Shown: positions 34,561 to 44,800, counted from the stretch's first letter. The stretch: 64,000 nucleotides of DNA from Eubacteriaceae bacterium (GCA_009782515.1 WRIY01000009.1:1-64000), one strand, 5' to 3'. The notes: generated by a model not told the origin, from the letters alone. Program-made: numbers and translations.

Positions 34561-34737
34561 TTTGCTTGCCCCGGCTTGCCCATTAAGGCAGGTCTCCTGG
34601 CTCAAGGTTTAAATACATCACCGCGCCTTCCCGTTTCCAGTGGCATAATGCGGCTAGCAGCCTTTTACAGTGGTGGGTCCGCTCGACACTCGCAGTCGAT
34701 TCCCTATTCTCCGGCGTACGCCGGCACCTTAATAAGA
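34561..34737 (-). ncRNA. Cobalamin riboswitch
   Basis: The B12 box GCCAGGAGACCTGCC is present exactly on the minus strand (34587-34601). Other aptamer landmarks in the right order upstream of it are GGTGCCGGCGTACGCCGG, AATAGGGAATC, GACCCACCACTG, TTATGCCACTGG and CGGGAAGGCGCGGTGATG. It lies in the 5' leader of cobT, between a promoter at the end of clpC and a terminator hairpin. Boundaries are approximate. Confidence 0.93.
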
Positions 34738-34752
34738 TTGTAAATTATTCGT

Positions 34753-34781
34753 AGTTTATCGTATTTTTTGCGTAAAGTCAA
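34753..34781 (-). promoter_or_regulatory. Promoter of the riboswitch-cobT unit
   Basis: TTGACT (34776-34781), a 17-bp spacer and TAAACT (34753-34758) on the minus strand, just upstream of the aptamer. The -35 overlaps the clpC stop codon, so cobT has its own promoter in addition to possible readthrough from clpC. Confidence 0.6.
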
Positions 34782-37288
34782 GCTCTAGTAAATACTACAG
34801 TATCCTCTTCAGCGTCAACTTTTATATGGTCGCCGTTTGATATATTGCCCTTTAGCATTTCTTCGCTCATGTTGTCTTCAAGCTCCTTTTGGATTGTCCT
34901 CTTTAGGGGCCTTGCGCCATACTCAAGGTTTGTTCCCTTTTTGGCTATAAATTCTTTAAAGGCATCTGTAAAGTCGAGCGAGATTTCCATTGGCTTAACG
35001 CGATCTGAGAATTGGTCAAGCAATACATCAATAATATCTGAAATTTCAGACTCTTTCAGCTTGCGGAATACGATTATCTCATCCAGCCTGTTTAAAAATT
35101 CCGGCTTAAAAGTCTGGCGAAGCTCCTCTAAGACGTTTTCCTTCATATATTCGTATTCATCTTGCTCAGCGTTCTCAGAAACCCCGAATCCAAGGGAGTA
35201 GGTCTTTCTGATTGTCTGGGCTCCAACATTCGAAGTCATTATTACTATAGTGTTTTTAAAGTCTACTGTTTTGCCTTGGCCGTCAGTAATTCTTCCATCA
35301 TCCAGTATTTGGAGCAATATATTGAATATATCAGGGTGGGCTTTTTCTATCTCATCAAAGAGGACGACGCTATATGCATTTCTGCGCACTTTTTCGGTTA
35401 GCTGGCCGCCTTCGTCATACCCGACATATCCAGGAGGCGCTCCAATTAGTCTGGCAACTGCATGCTTTTCCATGTATTCGCTCATATCAAAGCGTACTAT
35501 TGCGCTTTCCTGCCCGAATACAGCTTCAGCCAGCGCCTTGCACAGCTCAGTTTTTCCAACGCCAGTTGGCCCGAGGAATATAAATGATCCGATAGGCCTG
35601 TTTGGGTCTTTTAAGCCGACTCTGGACCTTCTGACAGCTTTTGTAACAGCTGTTACAGCTTCATCCTGGCCAATTACGCGTTTATGCAAGGTTTCTTCAA
35701 GCATAAGGAGCTTTTCGCTCTCTTCTTCCTTTATCTTGCTTACCGGTATATTGGTCCAGCTGGCCAAGATATGGGCTATTTCATGCTCTGTGACTTTTGC
35801 AGTCGAATTGTTAAGCCTGCTGCCAATTGACCATTCCTCTTTTAATTTAGCAAGCTCCTCTTTGCGGGGCTTTTGCTTGTCGCGGACTTTTGCTGCCTCT
35901 TCATATTTTTGGTTGGAAATAAGCTCAACCTTCATTTTCTCAAGCTCAGCAACTTCTTTTTCCATCTCCATAATCTCCGGAGGCGCTGTAAGCTGGCTAA
36001 TCTTGACTCTTGAAGCGGCTTCATCCATTAAGTCTATTGCCTTGTCAGGCAGGAACCTGTCAGACAAATAGCGGGCTGAGAGCTGGACTGCTGCTACGAT
36101 GGCATCATCGGTTATTTGAAGCTTGTGGTGGGCTTCATAGCGATCCCTAAGCCCGAAAAGAATTAAAATTGCTTCCTCTTCAGTAGGCTCTTCCACCTTT
36201 ACAGGCTGAAAGCGCCTCTCGAGAGCAGCGTCTTTTTCTATATGCTTTCTGTACTCATCAAGCGTAGTTGCGCCAATGGCCTGTATTTCCCCTCTTGCCA
36301 GGGATGGCTTTAAGATATTGGCTGCATCCATTGCGCCTTCTGCTGCGCCGGCGCCAATGATTGTATGAAACTCGTCGATGAAAAGAATTACGTCTTTTCT
36401 TTCGATGATTTCGTCAACTAAGCCTTTAAGCCTCTCCTCAAATTCGCCTCGGTACTTTGTGCCGGCGATCATTCCAGACAGATCAAGCGCCACTACCTTC
36501 TTGTGCTTAATTGTCTCAGGCACTGTGCCTTCAACGATTCTCTGTGCAAGCCCTTCAGCTATTGCGGTTTTGCCGACTCCAGGCTCGCCTATAAGGCATG
36601 GGTTATTCTTGGTTCTGCGCGAGAGAATCTGTATAACGCGCTCAATTTCCTTTTCTCTGCCAATAACAGGGTCAAGGGTGTTTTGTGCGGCAAGCTTGGT
36701 AAGATCCTTGCCGAACTTTTCCACCATTTTGCTCTTTCCGCCCTGCTGCTGGGTAACCTGCTGCTGTTTTGGCTGGTGCTGGTGCTGGTTCGGGTAGCTC
36801 TGCTCGCTTGGCCCCGGCCCGGTTTCCTCGCCCATCATTGGGCTTATGCCTGTTATTTTTTCGATGAGCTTTGAAGTATAGTCTTTGTTTATGCCGAAAT
36901 CGTTAAGCACCTGGGCTGCTATTCCTTCGCCTTCCCGAATTAGGCCAAGCAGCAAATGCTCAGGCCCAATATACTGGCTTGAAGCCATGTTTGACTCTAT
37001 AACTGCCATTTCGCAGACGCTTTTCATTCTTGCTGAATATGGCAGCCGATAGTCCGTTGAGTCGGTTTCCTGCTTGCCTACAAGCGCCAAAATGGACTCA
37101 AGCGTCACATCATACGTAACGCCAAGCTGGTTTAGCGCCTGAGCGGCTGTGTTGTCATTATCTATAAGAATAGCAAGCAGCAGATGCTCAGTCCCAATTA
37201 GCTCATGGCCCTGCTTTTTTGCCTCTTTCTGTGTTATATTGAACATAATGTCGTATGCTTTTGGAGTGTATCGTTCAAATCCTGACAT
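34778..37288 (-). CDS. clpC: ATP-dependent Clp protease ATPase ClpC
   Basis: 836-residue Hsp100 unfoldase that feeds ClpP, in Gram-positives targeting McsB-phosphorylated (pArg) proteins. Double N-domain repeats span residues 1-145, followed by a Gln/His-rich linker (about 160-183). AAA1 has Walker A GEPGVGKT near 234 and [12 protein letters not shown]. The middle domain has a UVR-like segment ([13 protein letters not shown]). AAA2 has [10 protein letters not shown] and [14 protein letters not shown]. An AGGAGGGAC site precedes the ATG. It is the last gene of the mcsA-mcsB-clpC operon. Confidence 0.97.
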   Translation of the reverse strand: MSGFERYTPKAYDIMFNITQKEAKKQGHELIGTEHLLLAILIDNDNTAAQALNQLGVTYDVTLESILALVGKQETDSTDYRLPYSARMKSVCEMAVIESNMASSQYIGPEHLLLGLIREGEGIAAQVLNDFGINKDYTSKLIEKITGISPMMGEETGPGPSEQSYPNQHQHQPKQQQVTQQQGGKSKMVEKFGKDLTKLAAQNTLDPVIGREKEIERVIQILSRRTKNNPCLIGEPGVGKTAIAEGLAQRIVEGTVPETIKHKKVVALDLSGMIAGTKYRGEFEERLKGLVDEIIERKDVILFIDEFHTIIGAGAAEGAMDAANILKPSLARGEIQAIGATTLDEYRKHIEKDAALERRFQPVKVEEPTEEEAILILFGLRDRYEAHHKLQITDDAIVAAVQLSARYLSDRFLPDKAIDLMDEAASRVKISQLTAPPEIMEMEKEVAELEKMKVELISNQKYEEAAKVRDKQKPRKEELAKLKEEWSIGSRLNNSTAKVTEHEIAHILASWTNIPVSKIKEEESEKLLMLEETLHKRVIGQDEAVTAVTKAVRRSRVGLKDPNRPIGSFIFLGPTGVGKTELCKALAEAVFGQESAIVRFDMSEYMEKHAVARLIGAPPGYVGYDEGGQLTEKVRRNAYSVVLFDEIEKAHPDIFNILLQILDDGRITDGQGKTVDFKNTIVIMTSNVGAQTIRKTYSLGFGVSENAEQDEYEYMKENVLEELRQTFKPEFLNRLDEIIVFRKLKESEISDIIDVLLDQFSDRVKPMEISLDFTDAFKEFIAKKGTNLEYGARPLKRTIQKELEDNMSEEMLKGNISNGDHIKVDAEEDTVVFTRA

Positions 37289-37300
37289 GTTGTCCCTCCT

Positions 37301-38314
37301 TTAATTCAAAAGCTCTTGCTGAATAAATGATGCTCTGTATATATTTAGCGATCTGTCATCAGCGTTTTCGTTGTATGAAAGCGCTAGAGTCGCCGGTTGT
37401 ATCTTTATAATAAGATCGTCAAGCTTTGCATCTGTAATATCTACAAACAGCCCTAAATCAACACCCATTCTCATAAGGCTGAGCAAGCTCATCGACTCTC
37501 TGGTTGATATGACGCATGCGTTGGTTAGGATGCCATATGCTCTATAAATTCTGTCTTTAAGCTCGTCTTCCTGATTAATAAGGAGGCTGTTTCGCTCCTC
37601 CCTTTCGAGCTTTATAATTTCTCTTGAAATTGAATGAATGCTGTTTACTATTTCTTCTTCTGTTATGCCGAGCGAATGCTGGTTAGAGATCTGAAACAGG
37701 TCTCCAAGCGCTTCGCTGCCTTCTCCGTACATGCCTCTTATTGCCAGCCCAAAGCGGTTAGCCATTCCGGCTATTTGCGGCAACCGGTTGCTTATAGTAA
37801 GCGCTGGTATATGCACCATTACGCCTGCACGCATGCCTGTGCCTAAGTTGCTTGGGCAGGAGGTCAAAAAACCGTACTTGTCGCTGTAGGAAAATGGGAT
37901 AACTTCCTGCATCGCGTCATCAATGCGGTTTACCATTTCATAGGCTTCCAGCAGCTTTAGCCCTTTTAAAATGCATTGGATGCGGATATGGTCTTCCTCA
38001 TTTACCATGATGCTTATTGTTGAGTCCGCATTGATTATTACGCCGCTTTGCTTGTATTTGCCAAGCTCAGGGCTTATCAGGTGGCGCTCTACCATTGATC
38101 GCCTGTTTAGCTCATTGAGGGTGTTTATGCTGGTAAAGCCAAAATGATCATCGGCAAGCTCCGGATTGAGCTCAGTGGCGGCTACTGCCTTGTTAACAGC
38201 AAGCAGCGCGCTTTCGTCAGTTGTCTTAATCGGGTATGGTATGTCTGTAATGTTTCTTGCAAGGCGGACGCGGGTGGTTACGACAATATCATTTATATAT
38301 GCCTCATCACTCAT
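37301..38314 (-). CDS. mcsB: Protein-arginine kinase McsB
   Basis: 337-residue ATP:guanidino phosphotransferase-fold kinase that phosphorylates arginines to mark proteins for ClpC-ClpP. Core motifs: VTTRVRLARNI at the N-terminus, the catalytic-Cys loop TSCPSNLGTGMRAG, and IRGMYGEGSEA. Length is typical. Its start overlaps the 3' end of mcsA by 8 bp and it is followed by clpC after 12 bp, so the three are tightly coupled. Confidence 0.96.
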   Translation of the reverse strand: MSDEAYINDIVVTTRVRLARNITDIPYPIKTTDESALLAVNKAVAATELNPELADDHFGFTSINTLNELNRRSMVERHLISPELGKYKQSGVIINADSTISIMVNEEDHIRIQCILKGLKLLEAYEMVNRIDDAMQEVIPFSYSDKYGFLTSCPSNLGTGMRAGVMVHIPALTISNRLPQIAGMANRFGLAIRGMYGEGSEALGDLFQISNQHSLGITEEEIVNSIHSISREIIKLEREERNSLLINQEDELKDRIYRAYGILTNACVISTRESMSLLSLMRMGVDLGLFVDITDAKLDDLIIKIQPATLALSYNENADDRSLNIYRASFIQQELLN

Positions 38315-38880
38315 TGCTTTTTCCTTCCGCTGCTTTTGAAACTTCTCGCAGCTGCCTCAATTTGTCTCTGAAAATTGCTGCTTGCTCATAATCCTCATCG
38401 CTTATTGCTTTGGCGAGCTGCTGCTGGATCTCAGCCATTTCATGAAGCGTGCCCTTATCGCTGGGGGCTGCTGATTTTGAGACTTTGCCTGTATGAATTG
38501 TCCTGCTGTGCATTCTTCTTACAATAGGCTCAATGATTTTGTCAAAAGTTTTATAGCAGTCATCACATCCGAATTTAACAGTTTTGCGAAATTCCCCAAT
38601 GCTCAGATTGCAGGTCGGGCACTTTATATTTTCAGCATTTCCAAACCCGAATGCATTCCCGTATGCTTCTGGAAATGGGGCGCTATTGCTGCTATTTTGC
38701 ATATTTAGAATGCCCTTTATGAACTCTGTTATGTCAAAATTGCTGTCATTGGCAGAAGAGTCATTGTTCTGGGCGCATGTTTCACACAAGTGAATCTCTG
38801 ATTGGTATCCGTCCACAATTTTCTTTACGATAATTTTAGCAGGGTTTTGTTTACAGGAATCACATATCATCCAATAACCC
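38307..38880 (-). CDS. mcsA: McsA, zinc-binding activator of McsB
   Basis: About 190 residues. Four CxxC pairs (CDSCKQNP, CETCAQN, CPTCNLS, CDDCYKTF) provide the zinc sites, and the C-terminal UVR motif (DEDYEQAAIFRDKLRQL) contacts the Clp machinery. McsA stimulates McsB. The start at 38880 follows AAGGAGGGG at a spacing of 9 nt. The upstream transposase-like gene overlaps it by 21 bp, indicating translational coupling to that gene rather than to ctsR. Confidence 0.94.
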
Positions 38881-39582
38881 CTCCTTTTGCTGAATTTGAA
38901 TAATTCTATACACCTCACCCCGGTTGATTCCCAAAAGCTCAGAGATCTTGCGAATGGAATAACCAGTTGAATCCCTGACGAGCATAACTAACTCGTGCTT
39001 TAAGCTAAAGTTTGCTCTGTGGTTAAGGCTTTCATACGAAAGGTTATGCTTTTGCAGGTATGTCTTAATCAGGGAATTCGCTATTGAGTCCAGGTTCGAG
39101 AAGCAGTTGTCATAATAACCCAGAATGCTCTCATAAGTGCATTCATACTCGCCTCCGAGCGGCGATTGGTATTTATAATCTCCGGGTATTGCCGTGATGC
39201 CTTCGATTACTGGATTCAGATATATATAATGCTTTACAAAGCCAAATTGTTTGGGGCTATTTATGGCAGCGCTTCTATATCTGTCATGAAATACATGTCC
39301 GCTTCGGCTATATTTTTTGTTGTAGTACTGCGCATAACTTATATTTATTTGGTGCATCAGCTCTGACAATGACAATGAAAGCGGCTCTAGCAGCATATTT
39401 GCTTTGGTGCTTAATACGCAAAAGGCATAAACTGAGCAGTCCAGTATCTTTGCCTTATCTTCAAGGGCGCTGATGAATTGCTGTTTGTCCTCATCATCGC
39501 TAAATATGCTTTCGTTGTTGTTGCCACTAATTAATACATGGTAAATATTAAGAATAGATTCATCTCTTGATGGCCTTGGCAT
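38860..39582 (-). CDS. Domesticated Y1 transposase-like protein with HTH, in the ctsR position
   Basis: 240 residues. The body matches REP-associated/IS200-like Y1 transposases: NIYHVLISGNNNESIFSDDEDKQQFI, VYAFCVLS, SYAQYYNKKYSRSGHVFHDRYRS, KHYIYLNPV. The HUH motif that should follow the last beta strand (as NHVHLLL) reads TKANMLL at residues 59-65, so both metal-binding His are gone and DNA cleavage should be impossible. The C-terminal ~48 residues form an HTH (YSIRKISELLGINRGEVYRIIQIQQKEG). It heads mcsA-mcsB-clpC exactly where ctsR normally lies and overlaps mcsA by 21 bp. A sigma-A promoter with an overlapping perfect palindrome precedes it. A regulator role is inferred. GAGG lies 9 nt before the ATG. 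Confidence 0.85.
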   Translation of the reverse strand: MPRPSRDESILNIYHVLISGNNNESIFSDDEDKQQFISALEDKAKILDCSVYAFCVLSTKANMLLEPLSLSLSELMHQINISYAQYYNKKYSRSGHVFHDRYRSAAINSPKQFGFVKHYIYLNPVIEGITAIPGDYKYQSPLGGEYECTYESILGYYDNCFSNLDSIANSLIKTYLQKHNLSYESLNHRANFSLKHELVMLVRDSTGYSIRKISELLGINRGEVYRIIQIQQKEGLLDDM

Positions 39583-39608
39583 AGAAAATACCTCAATACT
39601 CTGTTGAT

Positions 39609-39637
39609 ATTGTACTCCATGAGATGAATAATGACAA
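39609..39637 (-). promoter_or_regulatory. Sigma-A promoter of the clpC operon
   Basis: TTGTCA (39632-39637), a 17-bp spacer and TACAAT (39609-39614) on the minus strand, 27 bp before the first start codon. The -35 lies within the right-hand part (minus-strand reading) of the 33-nt palindrome, so a protein bound there would block RNA polymerase. Confidence 0.8.
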
Positions 39638-39661
39638 TAAGAACCGTTCTTATTGTCATTA
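39629..39661. repeat. Perfect 33-nt palindrome, candidate operator
   Basis: Arms TAATGACAATAAGAAC and GTTCTTATTGTCATTA are exactly complementary (16 bp) around a single C. It covers the -35 element of the promoter of the transposase-like/mcsA/mcsB/clpC operon. No CtsR-type heptad repeat (GGTCAAA) is present. Ancestral transposases of this class bind short palindromic hairpins, so recognition by the derived protein is an attractive inference. Confidence 0.9.
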
Positions 39662-39738
39662 AAATTAGGTTAGAAAATTAAGTCTACTGCTATATGATTG
39701 TAAAATTTCTAATAATTGCTATTAAAAGCCAAATGAAA

Positions 39739-40119
39739 CTAACTTCCTGATTCATCTACAGGCATGCCATCTGACCATAGTTTTTCAAGGTTATACAAAT
39801 CACGTTCGCTTTTTAGGAATATATGGATAATGATATCTGTAAGATCTATTAAGATCCACCTGGCAAGGGACTTGCCTTCCATTCCTCTTACTTCATATTC
39901 ATATTCCTTGCATTTTTCAATTACATACTCAGCAGCAGCAATTGCCAGCCTTTCGTTTGTAGCTGTTCCTATGATGATTAAGTCCATATCGACAGAAATG
40001 TTCTTAATGTCGATTGCCCGAATATTTTGTATATCTTTGTCAGAAAGCCAAGACTGTATGTTCTTGAGTTTTTCGCTGTCCAAAGCTGCCTCTTTCTTGC
40101 GCACTGCGCCAAATTGCAT
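39739..40119 (-). CDS. rsfS: Ribosomal silencing factor RsfS
   Basis: 126-residue RsfS/YbeB/Iojap-type protein that binds L14 (uL14) and blocks subunit joining when nutrients are scarce. Family pattern: IKNISVDMDLIIIGTATNERLAIAAAEYV, VRGMEGKSLARWILIDLTDIIIHIFLKSERDLYNLEKLW. An N-terminal extension of ~30 residues before the core is somewhat longer than usual and the start is not well supported by a ribosome binding site, so the true start may be internal. It is separated from the heat-shock operon by its promoter region. Confidence 0.88.
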   Translation of the reverse strand: MQFGAVRKKEAALDSEKLKNIQSWLSDKDIQNIRAIDIKNISVDMDLIIIGTATNERLAIAAAEYVIEKCKEYEYEVRGMEGKSLARWILIDLTDIIIHIFLKSERDLYNLEKLWSDGMPVDESGS

Positions 40120-40317
40120 TGGTATCTATAGTATTATTATACATTTCGTTTTACTTTCAGACAAATGCTAAATGAATAATTCTGCCAGGCAATATTTTGG
40201 CCTTTGCTTTAGTGCATGAGAGTTTTAGATTTTGGGCTCATTCATTAATATCCGGCATTTGTGAACAATTTATCCAAAACTGGCATAATATGAACTACAG
40301 AATTAGGGGGTGATTAT

Positions 40318-40647
40318 TTGCCAAGTAGAAGGCAATTGAAAGCAAGCTATAAAAGGGATGACATTTCAAAGATAAACACTCTTCGAAAAGAAGCAGGCAA
40401 TTTGATCATTGACCTAAGGCCATATGGGACCTATGCAGCTATACACATCCAAGGAACAACTAATGTGCCCTACCAGTACCTAACTTCAGAAATTGGACGA
40501 TTAGCACGCAGCAAAAATACGCCAATATATCTTTTCTGCTCAACTGGTGACAATAGCTATGAAGCTGCGCTTAGGCTAGAGTCTATGGGCTATACGAATG
40601 TAACTGACTTGGGGGCGATAGCTGGCTGGCGATATGGCTATAAATAA
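40318..40647 (+). CDS. Rhodanese-like domain protein
   Basis: 109 residues. LIIDLRPYGTYAAIHIQGTTNVPYQYL and the active-site loop YLFCSTGDNSYEAALRLESMGYTNVTDLGAIAGW match single-domain rhodaneses. The loop Cys is kept, but the usual Arg of the CxxGxRS loop is Asn, so sulfur-donor specificity may differ. The start is TTG at 40318 with GGGGGTG 6 nt upstream. It is the only plus-strand gene in the right half of the window and is divergent from rsfS. Confidence 0.85.
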   Translation: MPSRRQLKASYKRDDISKINTLRKEAGNLIIDLRPYGTYAAIHIQGTTNVPYQYLTSEIGRLARSKNTPIYLFCSTGDNSYEAALRLESMGYTNVTDLGAIAGWRYGYK

Positions 40648-40701
40648 TTAGCAAATGCCATTTCCATTTTTTAAACATTTATATGCTACTCGAACTGGGT
40701 T

Positions 40702-40731
40702 GGGCTGGCATCGCTGCAGCTCTGCCAGCCC
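40702..40731 (+). terminator. Hairpin after the rhodanese gene
   Basis: Perfect 9-bp stem GGGCTGGCA/TGCCAGCCC with a 12-nt loop, 55 bp past the stop codon. It is followed by ATATTAAAT rather than a T-run. It is the probable end of the plus-strand transcript. Confidence 0.5.
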
Positions 40732-40780
40732 ATATTAAATAGCATGCTATACATAGCACCCTCGCCACAAAATTCTGATA

Positions 40781-40811
40781 GCGCGCCTTGCATTCATACT
40801 GCAGGGCGCGC
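40781..40811 (-). terminator. Hairpin ending the lipid-synthase operon
   Basis: 12-bp stem GCGCGCCTTGCA/TGCAGGGCGCGC with one G-T pair and a 7-nt loop, 5 bp past the stop codon of the last gene of the seven-gene operon. On the minus strand it is followed by a short TTTT. No other terminator was seen inside the operon. Confidence 0.6.
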
Positions 40812-40816
40812 GTGCA

Positions 40817-41812
40817 CTATATTAGCATTGCTCTGGCGTTGGCTTCCTCAATGGTATAAAAAACTCTAAGGGAATCAAGAAGGCTGGCGTTTTTCACGCT
40901 AAGGCCATCATAGGTTCTGCCGTTCATCAGAGTCTCGATATCTCCGTTTGACTTGACAACAAAGTGCCCGATGCTTTCAATCTGCTCTCCGCCGAGATCG
41001 GTAAGATCATCAGGGCAGTGCATTGCTATTGAATCAGAAAACGCATCTTTTACATCATCGCAATACTCCTTGAGGCGGTTAACCTGGGATGAGCTTAGCT
41101 CAATCTTTTTTTGATCATCGCTATATGCGTAGAAGCGCATGTAAATGAAAAAGTTGGAACCTGCTTTTTTTAGCTTCTGGGCAAAATCAAAGTCAGTGCA
41201 TATGTCAAAATTCCCTTTATGGACAAGGAATGTGCAGCCATATGGCACTCTGTTCATGCGCAGCTGGTCGCATACATTTATGTATAGGCTTTCTGTTTCC
41301 TCAAGGCTTTTCTCTCCGTCCATATCAATTGTCAGCAGAGGCAGGATGTTTTGGTGGCCTTTAAAGAACCCTACAAGCTCTTCATTGAAATAGCGCGGAT
41401 CAACCATTGCTCCAAACAGCATTTGCGAGAACTCTGCTGCAACTTCCAGCGCTTCAAGGTTGAGAAGAGGCTCCCCTAGCGTGATCAGGCATGTTGTTAT
41501 GCCCAGTTCAGTGCATTCAGCAAAAAAAGCCCTCCATTCGCTTGCGCTCATCTTATCATTGCTTGTTTTGGTGTTTTCAAGGCACTGGTAAAGCCCGGTG
41601 CCTTCAGGGCTAAAGCTTGCCAGAATAAAAGTCGGAATATACAGCTCTTCATCCCGCTCATACCTTTCCCTAATTGGAGTGCTCTTTTGGACTGCCGGTA
41701 TAAAGCTGCCCATAAACTGCCTTCCGGACGCGCTTGTCAAAAAGTGGCGCGCATACACTCGTGCGACTCTTGTTGCCGCTATTTCAATTACCATGCTTGT
41801 TGTTGGCTTCAT
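40817..41812 (-). CDS. Radical-SAM-fold protein lacking the iron-sulfur cysteines
   Basis: 331 residues. The order of elements fits a radical SAM protein: IPTFILASFS, SASEWRAFFAECTELGITTCLITLGEPLLNLEALEVA (the GEP motif that binds SAM is kept as LGEPLL near residue 113), ILPLLTIDMDG, RMNRVPYGCTFLVHKGN. Where a CxxxCxxC motif should follow ILAS, the sequence is FSPEGTGLYQC with a single Cys. It therefore cannot bind a normal 4Fe-4S cluster. The frame is intact and GGAGG lies 7 nt before the ATG at 41812. It is the last gene of the lipid-synthase operon, 16 bp after the ABC permease. It may be a non-catalytic or SAM-binding accessory protein. Confidence 0.75.
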   Translation of the reverse strand: MKPTTSMVIEIAATRVARVYARHFLTSASGRQFMGSFIPAVQKSTPIRERYERDEELYIPTFILASFSPEGTGLYQCLENTKTSNDKMSASEWRAFFAECTELGITTCLITLGEPLLNLEALEVAAEFSQMLFGAMVDPRYFNEELVGFFKGHQNILPLLTIDMDGEKSLEETESLYINVCDQLRMNRVPYGCTFLVHKGNFDICTDFDFAQKLKKAGSNFFIYMRFYAYSDDQKKIELSSSQVNRLKEYCDDVKDAFSDSIAMHCPDDLTDLGGEQIESIGHFVVKSNGDIETLMNGRTYDGLSVKNASLLDSLRVFYTIEEANARAMLI

Positions 41813-41828
41813 ATAAGTTCCTCCAGGA

Positions 41829-44800
41829 TCAGCCTGTTGTTTTAAGCGCATCGATCATGCTTACTTTCTTTAGCCGTGAATGCGCTGTTCCATTTACAAA
41901 TATTGCAAAGATGACTGTTAGGACGGCTGCAAGCACCATGCTTGAAAATTGCAGCTGCCTACCAAACATAACAAGGTTTGTTTCAATTGTTGAAACGAGG
42001 TACTTAAACAATAAATATCCAAGCACCTGGCCGGCTGCAATGCCAAAGAGTGTCAGCAATGCATTTTCCCTGTATAGATATGCTGAGACATCCATATCGT
42101 AGTAGCCTATTACCTTCAGCGTTGCCAGCTCGCGCTGCCGCTCCGTAATAGTAATGTTGTTGAGGTTATATATAACAGCAAAGGCCAGGCAGGCAGCAGC
42201 GTATATTATGACCCATACAGCCATGCTAATGCCTTTGATGCTGTCTTCGTAGTAGCGCAGGCTTGCATCCACATAAAAGACCATTGGCACGCCTTCGTGC
42301 TTGAGCAGCTCGGAAGCCAGCTCCCTTAGGGATTCCTTATCGCTGTTTGAGATGTAGATAAGGTTAAACACGAGAGGCTCGCTTGTAAGGCGTGAGTAGG
42401 TGTTTGGCGTAATGTATATGAAATGGCCTGCGTAGTTTTCGCAAATGCCGGTTATTGGCATGGAGACCTTTTGCCCCTTTACCTCGAACTCGATCATTTC
42501 GCCTACTGCACACTCTATAAGCTCAGCCATTTTTTCTGTTATAACGCAGCCCTCATCTGTCAGCTCGATCAGATCATGCGTGAGGCGCTCGCGCAGAATT
42601 ACAATCTTGCCGAATTCATCTAAATCTGCAGGGACTGTGTAGAACACAGAATTGTCAACAAGCTCCCCTCCTGTTACTGATGTCATCATGTAGTAAGCTG
42701 GCGACATGGCTGTAACGCTGGGGTATGTTTTAATCATTGAGGTAACTTGGCTTCTATGCTCCATTGTTGAGCTGTCGCCCATGTACACTACCAGATCGCT
42801 CAGATTTAGCTCGCTGTATTGGATCCCTGTTATAGCGTTAACAGAGTCGCGCAGGCCGAGTGCTGTTATAACTAGCGCAGCTGTGCCGGCTATGCCAAAA
42901 ATCGTAAGGAACAGGCGCTTTTTGTACCGGAAAATATTGCGGTACATAACCTTTGCCTTAAAGGGAAGGCTCTTCCATAGAAATGTTATTCGCTCAAGGA
43001 AAATTCGCTTGCCGGCCATTGGGGCCTTTGGCTGCGAAAGCCTTGCCGGCGATTCCTTCAGCAGGGAGTAAAACCCTATTACTGTCGCAACCAGCACAAG
43101 GCATGTGCCAAAGACGCCGCAAAAAATGAGGTGGCTGTAGTAATATCCAAGCTGCACAGTAGGCAAGGTATACATTGCCTTGTAAGCATTGATAATTATG
43201 CTTGGCATTACATAGCTGCCTGCGAAGAATCCGCCTACTGCCCCTATGGCGCTGGCAAATAGCGCATAGAGAATAAACGTTGCGGCTATTGAGCGGCTTG
43301 ATACCCCCAAAGCCCTCATGGCGCCTATTTCTGTCCGGCGAGTGTCAACCATTCTGGTCATGGCTGTTAAAGCTACAAGGGCTGCTACAAGGAAGAATAT
43401 AAGCGGGAACACATCCGCCAGGGCGCTAACCCTGTCACAGTCCATCTCAAAATTAATAAAGCCCGGGTTCAGCGTTCGGTCTGTGAGGTACGATGCAGAC
43501 TTTATTTGCGAAATGGCTGCAAGCTGCTCAAGCCCGTCAAGGTATTCCAGCTCGCCGTTTTCGAGCTCAATGTATGCATTGCTGAGCAATGTCAGGCCCT
43601 CTTCGATTTGGCGCTGGCCGCTGGATATTTCATTTGCCCCGTTATTTAGCTGCTGCTGGGTCTGGGCTGCCCTGTCGTTGTATTGCTCAAGGCCCTTATT
43701 GTAGTCAGCCCATCCTTTTCTCAAGGCTTGCTCGCCATCGTTGATTTGCTGTTGGTATTTGCCAACTTCAGCGTCATTTATCTGCTGCACCGTCATAGTG
43801 TCGGGGTAGCCAAGATCAAGGATTGGCTGAATATCGCGCTTGGCATTTGCAAGATCAATTCTGCCTTGCTCTAAGTCCCTTTGGCCCTGCTGATAATCAG
43901 CTACTCCATTGTTATAGTCCTGTTGGTAGCGCTGCCGGTATGCTGCCGGCGCGCTTTGGAGCCTGCGGTATGCATCGTCAAGCTCTCTTGCAGCATTGTC
44001 AAGGCGGCGCTCGGCATCAACGATATCTGCTTCGCCTTGCCTTATCTCTGCTTTGAGGCTGCTTACAGTTCTGTTTCCATACTGGGCAATAGCGGCAGCG
44101 TTCTCATCAATTGATGCCTGGAGATCGCGCTTGCCCTGGGCCACTTCCGCTTCCCCGTCCATAAGCTGCTGGTAGCCGTCGTTTAGCTGCCTTCTGTAGT
44201 TGGCAAGCTCGCTGTCCCGCTCAATCCTGCCTTTGTAGAGTTCGTCCTGGCCAGTTGCAACCTGCACTTTGGCATTTGCCAATTCGCGCTCGCCATCAGC
44301 AATCTGCTCCCTGCCGTCTGCAAGCCTGCGCTCTGCGTCTTCGAGAATTTCGCCTACAAGCGCCTGTATTTCCGCTTCACGCTCATCAGCCCTTTTTTCC
44401 ATAAACTCGCTTAGGCTTCTGCGGGTGCTCTCAATGTATGCTTTGTATTCGTCGCCATATGTCTCAAACTCAGAAGCGCCGCTTACGATGGCATACATTT
44501 CGGTATACACTTCCATTACGAATGCCTCTTCCGGCGCCATAATGTATGCTGTAACAATGCCGTTGCCAATCGTGCTTGCCCCGCGCTCTATTGACATGTA
44601 CAAAGGGCTTTCAACCAGCCCTGTAATGGTAAATTTGTCATGGGCCAAAGAGCCCTCGTAAGTTCCTTTTTCGGTATAAATTGAAATCTCATCGCCTATG
44701 TCCAGGCGAAACAGATCAAGTACAGTCAGCTCCACTACGCACTCATTGCTGGCTACAGGCATTTCCCCCCTGACCAGCACAGGCCTGTTCATGCCTGTTT

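Noticed and set aside
38860-39582. Active insertion sequence (IS200/IS605 or REP transposase)
   Set aside because: The HUH motif is destroyed, there are no flanking element ends, and the gene is embedded in and coupled to the clpC operon.
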